Part shown: positions 1 to 6,121 of the stretch, in pieces
Numbering within the stretch: position 1 is the first letter of the stretch
How the letters are laid out: every line of letters begins with the position of its first letter
Assembly (NCBI GenBank): GCA_964518405.1
Contig: CAZFGB010000195.1
Location: forward strand, 1 to 36,449
Length of the DNA: 36,449 bases
Origin: VXNE01 sp964518405
GTDB taxonomy: Bacteria; Pseudomonadota; Gammaproteobacteria; Pseudomonadales; Azotimanducaceae
Direction of reading: 5' to 3'
Translations under genes and position numbers: made by a program
Notes under the pieces: model-generated
What the model was told of the DNA's origin: nothing
Database searches by the model: none
Seen by the model: the letters and a program-made list of their open reading frames with translations, nothing else

Positions 1-1
1 C

Positions 2-424
2 GGCCACTGGCTGGCGCTGCTGGGCTGGCAGTCGGGGGCGTTCAAGTGCGCGCCGCGGGACCGCTGGCTGGGCTGGCACCGGTCGGTGCAGTTCCGGCGG
101 CTGCACCTGATCGGCAACAACACGCGGTTTCTGGTGCTGCCGGAGGCGTCGGGGATCGCGAACCTGGCGTCGCGGGCGCTGTCGCGGAGCCTGCGGCGGC
201 TTTCCGGGGACTGGGCGGCGTCGCACGGCCATGCGCTGGAGCTGGCGGAGGCACGATTGCCCGGTTTCGAAGCGGGTGCGAAGTCGCCGGTGATTCTCAT
301 CGCCCGCGTGCTGCGCTCGCGAGGCGACTACCCGGAGGACCTGAACGCCTGGATCCGGGCCAACACCGGCAACCGTTTTCTTCCCTACGGAAGTCTTGCC
401 GACCGTCTAACGACTGTTCAGTGA
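2..424 (+). pseudogene. DUF4338 (DruA-like) protein fragment, 5' cut by window edge and C-terminus replaced
   Basis: The frame is open from the first bases and gives the end of a DUF4338 domain: a WLGW motif, then NNTRFLVLP, NLASRALSRSLRRL and a GHALELAE stretch, which is the usual DUF4338 order. DUF4338 proteins occur as DruA of the Druantia defence system and as free-standing proteins beside mobile elements. After the LAE motif the family normally continues with a conserved FxGTxYxAxNW-type block. Here it is replaced by about 55 residues that I do not recognise, ending at 424. I therefore read it as a truncated or chimeric remnant and not a working gene. No druB-E-like genes are in view. 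The last 7 bp overlap the convergent PIN toxin gene, so the end may have been reshaped by insertion of that toxin-antitoxin pair. Confidence 0.6.
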
Positions 425-855
425 TTCATTTGCCCGTCCAGAAAGCGGTCAAGAAACTGGCGCGGTGTCAGGATGGATGTCTCGCCCGATGGGGACACTG
501 TTCTCAACTGCTCTACCGGGAAGTGCCGCAAATTGCCGGTTACGAGGCAATCTGCGCTGGCAGCGATTGCCACTTCGACAAACATCGCATCGCTCATGTC
601 TGGAAGTTCCAGTCTGAGCGGATCGGCCAACACGGGTAGACCGTTCGTTTCGGCTACTCGCAGGATCTCGTCGACCCGTTGCCGGTCGAAGCAGAATTTG
701 CCTCGAGTCAGCACATCCCGGTATTCCGCGAGGATGCGTTCATCGAAACAAAGGGAGATGGTGCCCGTCAGGACGGCCCGCAGAATCGCGGCCGGGCGAC
801 CGAACGGCGATATGAAGCCGGATACCAGCACATTTGTGTCGAGGACTATTTTCAA
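418..855 (-). CDS. PIN-domain toxin of a Phd/PIN toxin-antitoxin pair
   Basis: A 145-residue protein of the putative PIN-family toxin group (TIGR00305-like). PIN toxins are Mg-dependent ribonucleases that cut RNA when free of antitoxin. The acidic active-site residues are visible: Asp6 in VLDTNV, Glu44 in ILAEY, Asp89 in the MSDAMF segment and Asp102 in ADCLVTGN, so the enzyme looks intact. The gene follows the Phd-like antitoxin and overlaps it by 4 bp (ATGA, 852-855), which implies translational coupling. Its end overlaps the tail of the DUF4338 remnant on the other strand. The RNA target cannot be deduced. Confidence 0.9.
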   Translation of the reverse strand: MKIVLDTNVLVSGFISPFGRPAAILRAVLTGTISLCFDERILAEYRDVLTRGKFCFDRQRVDEILRVAETNGLPVLADPLRLELPDMSDAMFVEVAIAASADCLVTGNLRHFPVEQLRTVSPSGETSILTPRQFLDRFLDGQMNH

Positions 856-1142
856 CCGGTGCGTCGGCGGCTTCTTGATGCTTGGATCTCATCATCGATT
901 TCGTCCATCGACAACCTGTCGAGACCGCGGTCCGTCGCGTCCCGCTGTAGGGCGCTCAACGCGTCGGTGGCCCTGCATCGACGAATCTCTGCTAGCGATT
1001 TTTCGAACGAGTCGCTATCCGTCGCCGTCAATATGGCCACGGGCTTCCCGTTGTTCGTGATGACGAGGTCTTTCTCCCGGTCCAGATTCCGCCAGAGCTG
1101 GGCCGTCCGGTCACGAAGTTCTCTGACCGAGACAAACTTCAT
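852..1142 (-). CDS. Phd/YefM-family antitoxin
   Basis: A 96-residue protein with the Phd/YefM N-terminal DNA-binding fold: MKFVSVRELRD at the start, then LVITNNGKPVAILTA, the typical beta-hairpin. The C-terminal half is charged and probably forms the toxin-binding tail. It is the first gene of a two-gene minus-strand operon with the PIN toxin and overlaps it by 4 bp. Antitoxins of this family repress their own promoter, and a palindrome that could be the operator lies just upstream at 1164-1185. The ATG at 1142-1140 fits the family start; the purine-rich stretch TAGGTG sits a few bases before it. Confidence 0.88.
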   Translation of the reverse strand: MKFVSVRELRDRTAQLWRNLDREKDLVITNNGKPVAILTATDSDSFEKSLAEIRRCRATDALSALQRDATDRGLDRLSMDEIDDEIQASRSRRRTG

Positions 1143-1163
1143 AATGCACCTAATTGTTTCTAC

Positions 1164-1185
1164 GTCTATGTACTAGATAGTAGAC
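1164..1185. promoter_or_regulatory. Candidate operator palindrome for the Phd/PIN operon
   Basis: Nested inverted repeats lie 22-43 bp upstream of the antitoxin ATG. TACTA-GA-TAGTA (1171-1182) is perfect around a 2-bp centre, and the outer arms GTCTA (1164-1168) and TAGAC (1181-1185) also pair. This AT-rich patch contrasts with the surrounding GC-rich DNA. Position and symmetry fit a Phd-type autorepression operator; binding is inferred. Confidence 0.5.
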
Positions 1186-1301
1186 ACGATTGATGGAACG
1201 ATTGAAAGTACTTCCAAATCGACTCTCTGGCTGTCCAAGACTCAGGCATGACGGCTTCGGGCCTCCCGCGGGGTCCTCCACATCGGAAGAGGTCGATTCC
1301 C

Positions 1302-1307
1302 TATAAT
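1302..1307 (+). promoter_or_regulatory. Perfect TATAAT -10-like hexamer 8 bp before hisB ATG
   Basis: TATAAT at 1302-1307 matches the sigma-70 -10 consensus exactly. With the ATG of hisB at 1316, a normal start site about 7 bases downstream would fall on or next to the start codon, giving a leaderless message. No clear Shine-Dalgarno motif lies between the hexamer and the ATG. The -35 region (around 1279-1284) is not a good TTGACA match. Confidence 0.4.
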
Positions 1308-1315
1308 CCGCTGCC

Positions 1316-1903
1316 ATGAACCGAAGCGCATCGGTGTCGCGGGACACCCTGGAAACGCAGATCAACGTGGCCGTCAACCTCGATGGCGAGGGCAAGTCCA
1401 GTCTGAATACCGGGCTGCCGTTCTTCGAGCATATGCTCCAGCAGGTGGCGCGGCACGGCCTGATCGACCTCGAGATCGACGCCAGGGGCGACCTGGAGGT
1501 GGACGCGCACCACACGATCGAGGATGTGGGGATCACTCTCGGTCAGGCCATCGCGAAGGCAGTCGGCGACAAGAGAGGCATTACCCGATATGGGCACGCG
1601 TATGTTCCGTTGGACGAGGCTCTCTCCCGGGTCGTCGTGGATTTCTCCGGCCGTCCCGGGCTCACATTCAAGGTGGAGTTCGTCCGTTCGCGTGTGGGAG
1701 CGTTCGATGTCGATCTTCTGCGCGAGTTCTTCCAGGGATTCGTGAATCACGCCCAGGTCACCCTGCACATCGACAACCTGAAGGGCGCGAATGCGCACCA
1801 CCAGGCGGAGACGATCTTCAAGGCGTTCGGCCGGGCGCTGCGCATGGCGCTCGCCCCGGATTCCCGCAGCCGGGCGTTGCCGTCCACCAAGGGCACGCTT
1901 TGA
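1316..1903 (+). CDS. hisB: Imidazoleglycerol-phosphate dehydratase
   Basis: A 195-residue monofunctional HisB, the normal length for the single-domain enzyme. It dehydrates imidazole glycerol phosphate to imidazole acetol phosphate, step 7 of histidine synthesis, in the cytoplasm. The metal-binding histidine and glutamate motifs are present: FFEHMLQQVARHG near residues 36-48, DAHHTIEDVGI near 62-72, and NAHHQAETIFKAFGRALR near 160-177. There is no fused histidinol-phosphatase domain of the enterobacterial type. Its TGA stop overlaps the TTG start of hisA (TTGA, 1900-1903). The usual partner hisH, which lies between hisB and hisA in many bacteria, is missing. The start may be leaderless. Confidence 0.97.
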   Translation: MNRSASVSRDTLETQINVAVNLDGEGKSSLNTGLPFFEHMLQQVARHGLIDLEIDARGDLEVDAHHTIEDVGITLGQAIAKAVGDKRGITRYGHAYVPLDEALSRVVVDFSGRPGLTFKVEFVRSRVGAFDVDLLREFFQGFVNHAQVTLHIDNLKGANAHHQAETIFKAFGRALRMALAPDSRSRALPSTKGTL

Positions 1904-2640
1904 TCCTCATTCCCGCCATCGACATTCAGGGCGGGCGTTGCGTGCAACTTCGACAGGGCGTGAAGCAGTCGGCCTCGGTCTATGGAGATGATCCGGTCGC
2001 GATGGCGAAGCGGTGGACCGGGCTGGGCGCGCGCCGCATTCACGTCGTGGACCTGGACGGCGCGTTTGCCGGAAGACGGGTCAACACCGGGCTGGTGGGT
2101 GCCATCTCCGCGGCGGCGGGGGATGTTCCGGTGCAGGTGGGAGGAGGCATCCGCGACCTGGACGAGATCGAGAACTATCTCTCGGCTGGCGTCTCCCAAG
2201 TCATCGTGGGCACGCGCGCCATTGAAGATCCGACGTTCCTTGAAGCCGCCGCAACGCGCTTTCCCGAACAGGTCATTCTCGGACTCGACGCCCGCGCCGG
2301 TCGTGCCGCGACGGCCGCCTGGGACGAGACGACCGATGCCAGCGCCCTCGATGTCGCCGCCCGCGTGTCGGACCTCAAGCTATTCGCCATCGTGTTTACC
2401 GATATCGAGCGGGACGGCATGTTGACCGGCATAAATGCCGACGCCACAGCCGCCGTTGCGCGCGCCAGCGGTTTGCCCGTCATCGCGTCGGGTGGCGTGC
2501 GCGACGAGGACGACCTGCGCCGGTTGCTCGCGCTGCATCTCGATCGGCTGCTCGGCGTTATCGCAGGTTCGGCCTTGTACGAAGGAACGCTCGACTTCAC
2601 GGCGGCCCAGGCCCTGCTGGACCGCGCCGAGGCTCGATAG
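1900..2640 (+). CDS. hisA: Phosphoribosylformimino-5-aminoimidazole carboxamide ribotide isomerase
   Basis: A 246-residue TIM-barrel isomerase converting ProFAR to PRFAR in histidine synthesis. The family start ILIPAIDIQGGRCV contains the first catalytic Asp (residue 8). VQVGGGIRD and VIASGGVRD are the two phosphate-binding loops, and FTDIERDGML carries the second active-site Asp region. The start is TTG at 1900, overlapping the hisB stop; no ATG fits the conserved N-terminus. AAGG about 9 bases upstream could serve as the ribosome site. hisF, the usual next gene, is not downstream; a TauD-like gene follows after 19 bp. Confidence 0.96.
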   Translation: MILIPAIDIQGGRCVQLRQGVKQSASVYGDDPVAMAKRWTGLGARRIHVVDLDGAFAGRRVNTGLVGAISAAAGDVPVQVGGGIRDLDEIENYLSAGVSQVIVGTRAIEDPTFLEAAATRFPEQVILGLDARAGRAATAAWDETTDASALDVAARVSDLKLFAIVFTDIERDGMLTGINADATAAVARASGLPVIASGGVRDEDDLRRLLALHLDRLLGVIAGSALYEGTLDFTAAQALLDRAEAR

Positions 2641-2659
2641 CGAGAGTACACTTCGCGCC

Positions 2660-3511
2660 ATGGACTGCGTGGCCTTCGCCGGCGCTTCATTCGGCGCGGA
2701 TATCGTCGATGTGGACGTCTCGTCCGTCGGAGATGCCGAGTTTTCGGAAATCCATGCCGCCTGGCTGTGCCGGGCGGTACTGCGCATTCGCGGCCAGCGC
2801 CTGGACGACGACGCCCTGATGCGTTTCGCGCGCCGTTTCGGGGCTCTGGAAGACGCGCCGATGGGCTGGGCCACCAGGGAAGAGCGCGAGCAGGCGGCGA
2901 ATCCGTACCTCGCAACGATTTCCAATATCGTGGTCGACGGACGCCCCATTGGCGGATTGGGCGCGGCGGAGGCCGCTTGGCACACGGACATGTCCTACAT
3001 CGAGCATCCGCCGACGGCGAGCATTCTCTATGCCGCGGAAGTGCCGGAGGAAGGCGGCGCCACCCATTTCTGCAACATGGTCGGCGCGCTGCGGTCGTTG
3101 CCGCCGGACCTTGAGCGGCGGGCGAGGGGGACGCGCCTGAAACACGACGCCGCGCACGACAGCGTGGGCACGCTGCGCAGGGGCCATCGTGACGTGGACG
3201 ATCCGCGCGACGCGCCCGGCGCCTGCCATCCGATGGTGTTGCGCCACCCGGAAACCGGAATCGACGCGCTATATCTCGGCCGCCGGCGGGACGCCTGCGT
3301 CGAAGGACTGGGATTGGCGGAGAGCGAGGCGTTCCTCGACGAAGTGTGGCGGTACGTGGCGTTGGAGGGGGACACCTGGACGCAGGAGTGGGAGGTTGGG
3401 GACGTGCTCGTGTGGGACAACCGCTCCGTCATGCACCGGCGCGCCGCGTTCGATCCCACCGCCCGCCGCCTGATGCGCCGCGCCCAGGTGAAGTCTGTCC
3501 CGGTGCAATGA
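2660..3511 (+). CDS. TauD/TfdA-family Fe(II)/2-oxoglutarate dioxygenase
   Basis: A 283-residue dioxygenase of the TauD/TfdA group, which hydroxylates small organic acids or sulfonates using Fe(II), O2 and 2-oxoglutarate. The iron triad is visible: His108 and Asp110 in WHTDMSY, and the distal His in VMHRRAAFDP; the following RRLMRR supplies the 2-oxoglutarate-binding Arg. The open frame extends upstream into hisA, but the ATG at 2660 was chosen because the family N-terminus begins there. It lies 19 bp after hisA and may be co-transcribed with it, although no link to histidine synthesis is known. The substrate cannot be told from sequence. Confidence 0.9.
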   Translation: MDCVAFAGASFGADIVDVDVSSVGDAEFSEIHAAWLCRAVLRIRGQRLDDDALMRFARRFGALEDAPMGWATREEREQAANPYLATISNIVVDGRPIGGLGAAEAAWHTDMSYIEHPPTASILYAAEVPEEGGATHFCNMVGALRSLPPDLERRARGTRLKHDAAHDSVGTLRRGHRDVDDPRDAPGACHPMVLRHPETGIDALYLGRRRDACVEGLGLAESEAFLDEVWRYVALEGDTWTQEWEVGDVLVWDNRSVMHRRAAFDPTARRLMRRAQVKSVPVQ

Positions 3512-3649
3512 AAGCCCTCACGAGGCGGCTCCATCACCTTTCGGGCGGCTCGACCAGGATGGCGATCGATTGCCGGGCACGGGTTTCGAGCGAAACGGGG
3601 CTGCGTACCGGCTGCCGAGCGAGTCGGAGGGTGGCGACGATGCGGCGAA

Positions 3650-4096
3650 TCAACCTGCGTCGGTCAGCGCGAGAAAGGGATTTCGAACGCTGACCGTGCC
3701 GTACATGCGACCATGCTGAAAGTCCTCGGAAATCAGTTCTTCGATGCCATTGACTTCCGCATAAGCCCAGATATTGGCATCGAACCAGGATAGGCCGTAG
3801 GCGGCGGCGCCGCGCAACGCCGTTCGCAGCACCGAGTCGTTGGGATATATGACGGGGAACTCCGCCATGAACTCCTCCGCCTCCCGCACCGCATCGGCCA
3901 TATCGAGCAATTGGCGCTGGGGTCCGCCGCGAGTCGCTGCCGCGACGAACTCGACAATGGACTGGTGGGAAATGCGCGCGCTTCCAGTGGCGATGCCGTC
4001 GCGGAGAACCTCCGTGGCGATCGATTGCTTGTCCGGGAACCGGGCATCGTAGCGGTAGACCAGAATGTTCGTGTCAATCAGGACGCGAGCGGCCAC
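3650..4096 (-). CDS. PIN-domain toxin (VapC-like) of an AbrB/PIN pair
   Basis: A PIN ribonuclease toxin of 148 residues if started at the GTG at 4096-4094. The frame is open further upstream to 4189, but that part overlaps the antitoxin heavily and lacks homology; the PIN fold begins at ARVLIDTNILVY. Acidic residues are Asp8, Glu49 in SIVEF, Asp106 in WFDANIW and Asp125 in SEDFQ, so the active site looks complete. With the GTG start it overlaps the antitoxin by 23 bp, typical of vapBC operons. The start codon choice is the main uncertainty. Confidence 0.88.
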   Translation of the reverse strand: MAARVLIDTNILVYRYDARFPDKQSIATEVLRDGIATGSARISHQSIVEFVAAATRGGPQRQLLDMADAVREAEEFMAEFPVIYPNDSVLRTALRGAAAYGLSWFDANIWAYAEVNGIEELISEDFQHGRMYGTVSVRNPFLALTDAG

Positions 4097-4370
4097 GCTG
4101 GTAAAGCTCCTCCCTTGTCCAGCCTCGTTCGTCGGAGCGCCGGACAGTTCGTTGTGCTTCGCGAGCTCGCTGTCGGTGCGTCGCGGCATCGAAGAGACTC
4201 AGCCGCGTTTCAACGTCGAGTCGCCCGGGGTGCTTACCGGCATGGGCGGGAACAACGCGGATGATTTCGCCTGCTTCCTCGAAGCGAATGTCGTCTCCAG
4301 GGGTTATCCCGTAGCGGTCCGCGAGCGTCTTGGGCACCGTGACCTGGAGCTTGCTTGTGACCTTGCTCAT
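4074..4370 (-). CDS. AbrB/SpoVT-family antitoxin (VapB-like)
   Basis: A 98-residue protein with a swapped-hairpin AbrB DNA-binding domain at the N-terminus: KLQVTVPKTLADRYGITPGDDIRF, residues about 7-30. The charged C-terminal half probably wraps the toxin. It is the first gene of a minus-strand operon with the PIN toxin. A ribosome site (AAGGA) sits directly before the ATG at 4370. A strong promoter with a palindrome between its hexamers lies just upstream (4377-4404), consistent with autorepression. Confidence 0.9.
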   Translation of the reverse strand: MSKVTSKLQVTVPKTLADRYGITPGDDIRFEEAGEIIRVVPAHAGKHPGRLDVETRLSLFDAATHRQRAREAQRTVRRSDERGWTREELYQRGRSRPD

Positions 4371-4376
4371 GTCCTT

Positions 4377-4404
4377 ACTCTAGCAAGGACACTTTCCTTG
4401 TCAA
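4377..4404 (-). promoter_or_regulatory. Promoter with embedded operator palindrome for the AbrB/PIN operon
   Basis: Read on the minus strand, TTGACA (4404-4399) is a perfect -35, and TAGAGT (4382-4377) is a fair -10 after a 16-bp spacer. The inverted repeat CAAGGA-CACTT-TCCTTG (4384-4400) fills the spacer, so a repressor bound there would block RNA polymerase. The predicted start falls within a base or two of the ATG at 4370, so the message may have little or no leader. Binding is inferred. Confidence 0.6.
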
Positions 4405-4545
4405 GGTGTCGAGTGCGTCGTGTCCAGTGCGTCATTCGTATGGTCTGTCCTCGGCGGACGCTGACCCAGTCCGTCTCGGTCAAAGCAGCAGTTCGGGGAG
4501 GGACATTCAAGGCCGCTCGGGTTCTGGTAACCCCTTTGCGGCTGT

Positions 4546-4920
4546 TCACGCGTAGTCGCGTGTCAGCAGTTCCAGCAGGTGGCCGCTCGGGTCCCGGAAG
4601 TAGACGCCGCGGCCGCCGTTCCAGTGATTGATCTCGCCGTCCTCGGGCGTGAAGGGACCGCTTCCGTATATGATTTCGCGACCTTCGATGCGCGCGAAGA
4701 TCGTGTCGAACTCTTCTTCGCTCACCTTGAAGGCATAGTGGTGGCGCTCGAATGACTCGCGGTTGTCGAAGTCGAGCGTCAGCGCCTGGTTGGTGATGCG
4801 CACCGGTTCGAAATGCCCCATGGCGCCGTTGTATTCGAATCCGAACATCTCTTGGTAGAACCGCGCCGAAGCAACCTTGTCATGGCTCGGAACGATAGTG
4901 TGGTTGAGTTCAATCGCCAT
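4546..4920 (-). CDS. VOC-family (glyoxalase/bleomycin-resistance-like) protein
   Basis: A 124-residue single-domain vicinal-oxygen-chelate protein. The N-terminal ELNHTIVPSHD supplies the first metal-ligand His, HHYAFKV the middle one, and the C-terminal FRDPSGHLLELL the Glu ligand. VOC proteins include glyoxalases, ring-cleavage dioxygenases and drug-binding proteins; the motifs do not fix the substrate. It is divergently oriented to the MFS remnant that starts 40 bp away, so the two may once have shared a control region. Confidence 0.88.
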   Translation of the reverse strand: MAIELNHTIVPSHDKVASARFYQEMFGFEYNGAMGHFEPVRITNQALTLDFDNRESFERHHYAFKVSEEEFDTIFARIEGREIIYGSGPFTPEDGEINHWNGGRGVYFRDPSGHLLELLTRDYA

Positions 4921-4960
4921 CGCCTGCTCCTGTCGCGGGATCGCCCACCTATGATGGCGT

Positions 4961-5320
4961 ATGCCCGACGCGAACGAAAGAACCCGTTGGGCCCATGACT
5001 CGCTTGCGGCCGTCTGGGCGTTCTACACCTTGGACCGCTACGGTTGGGGGCCGCGTGACGTGGGTTTCTCGCTGGATGTCGTCGGTGTCTGCATGCTGGT
5101 CGTGCAGGGTTTCCTGATCCGCAAGATCATCCCCCTATGGGGATAGAGGCGCACGGCGTATGTCGGGCTCATGCTGGCCACCGTGGCCTTTTTCGGCTAC
5201 GCGCTCTCGCCGGTGGGTTGGGCGATGTACATCGGGATCGTCATCGGCGCCGGTGTGCTCGCAGCCGGAAGCGCCTTGACGATGGTGATCGCCCTGTCGC
5301 GCATCTCATACAGGGAGTAG
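4961..5320 (+). pseudogene. Truncated MFS (TetA/TCR-like) transporter with an in-frame stop
   Basis: One continuous frame from 4961 to 5320 encodes part of a TCR/Tet-type major facilitator: AVWAFYTLDRYGW, a short linker, a membrane segment ending in LIRKIIPLWG, then RRTAYVGLM and two further hydrophobic segments. A TAG at 5144-5146 interrupts it exactly where this family has Glu in a GERR motif, so a single G-to-T change from GAG explains the break. Both ends are also missing: a full transporter is about 400 residues and only about 120 remain. This is a decayed gene. Confidence 0.75.
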
Positions 5321-5345
5321 AGACTCTGCCGATTGACTCTTTAGG

Positions 5346-5370
5346 CTGGCTAGCGTAACAATCTAGCCAG
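5346..5370. promoter_or_regulatory. Operator palindrome upstream of the Phd/VapC pair
   Basis: Perfect 8-bp arms CTGGCTAG (5346-5353) and CTAGCCAG (5363-5370) flank a 9-bp spacer, 24 bp before the antitoxin ATG. A TTGACT hexamer at 5333-5338 lies in -35 position relative to an AACAAT at 5357-5362 (18-bp spacing) inside the palindrome. This fits an autoregulated toxin-antitoxin promoter; binding is inferred. Confidence 0.55.
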
Positions 5371-5393
5371 ATAGACTGGACAGGAATAATGAC

Positions 5394-5657
5394 ATGTCCG
5401 ATTGGGCACTTCAGGATGCCAAGAACCGCTTCAGCGCAGTGGTCAACGCGGCAATCGAGGGGACGCCACAGAGGGTGACGCGGCGCGGCAAGCCGGCCGT
5501 GGTGGTGATCTCGGCGGAACAATACGAGCGCCTCCGGCATCTCGAAAAAGCAAAAGCCCCATCCTTGCCGGAACTGCTGCTGGCAATGCCTCAAGATGAC
5601 GGTGAATTCGAGCGGATCCGCGTCGGTTTCCGGCCAACGGAATTCGAATGTTCCTGA
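5394..5657 (+). CDS. Phd/YefM-family antitoxin
   Basis: An 87-residue Phd/YefM antitoxin. The N-terminal fold is clear: WALQDAKNRFSAVVNAA followed by TRRGKPAVVVISAEQYERL. The C-terminal tail from about residue 55 is probably the toxin-binding part. AGGA 10-12 bases upstream of the ATG could be the ribosome site. Its end overlaps the toxin start by 10 bp, so the pair is translated in a coupled way. It is only distantly like the Phd antitoxin at 852-1142, so these are separate modules and not a duplication. Confidence 0.92.
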   Translation: MSDWALQDAKNRFSAVVNAAIEGTPQRVTRRGKPAVVVISAEQYERLRHLEKAKAPSLPELLLAMPQDDGEFERIRVGFRPTEFECS

Positions 5658-6061
5658 TCGACACGGACGTCCTTTCGGCTCTACGACGGCGAGAGCGCCA
5701 TCCCGACGTGGTTGAGTGGATGTCGAGGCGAAGAACGACGGATCTGTTCCTCAGCGTGGTGTCGGTAACAGAGATCGAAAGAGGAATCATCAGCCAGGAA
5801 CGCCGAGACCCAGCGTTTGCCCGCGTCTTGACGGTCTGGTTGGACGACATACTGGTCCTTTATGGTGACCGGGTCTTGGCGGTCGACGTGCCAACGGCGC
5901 GGCGCTGGGGTCGGCTTTGTGGCGCTATTGGACACACCGGTTCCGACCCGCTCATCGCGGCGACTGCGATGGAACACGGGTTGGCTGTCGTTACTCGGAA
6001 CGTTCGGCATTTCGAACCGACCGGCGCTACGGTTATAGATCCGTCTGCGGATGGGAATTGA
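5648..6061 (+). CDS. VapC/FitB-like PIN-domain toxin
   Basis: A 137-residue PIN ribonuclease toxin in the FitB-like VapC subgroup. Active-site acids are Asp5 in LIDTDVLSAL, Glu42 in SVTEIERG and Asp100 in GSDPLIAA, with Asn118 in TRNVRHFE completing the usual set. It starts inside the end of the Phd antitoxin and ends 60 bp before the convergent molybdenum-hydroxylase gene. The active site looks intact. It is the third toxin-antitoxin pair in the first 6 kb. Confidence 0.92.
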   Translation: MFLIDTDVLSALRRRERHPDVVEWMSRRRTTDLFLSVVSVTEIERGIISQERRDPAFARVLTVWLDDILVLYGDRVLAVDVPTARRWGRLCGAIGHTGSDPLIAATAMEHGLAVVTRNVRHFEPTGATVIDPSADGN

Positions 6062-6121
6062 ACGCGGCAGTTACGCTTGTCTTCGCGGCGTCTCGACTCA
6101 CATGGGCTCGGCAGACGCCCG

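Noticed and set aside
2..424. A Druantia defence system
   Set aside because: Only a DUF4338 fragment is present and no druB, C, D or E gene follows; DUF4338 also occurs outside Druantia.
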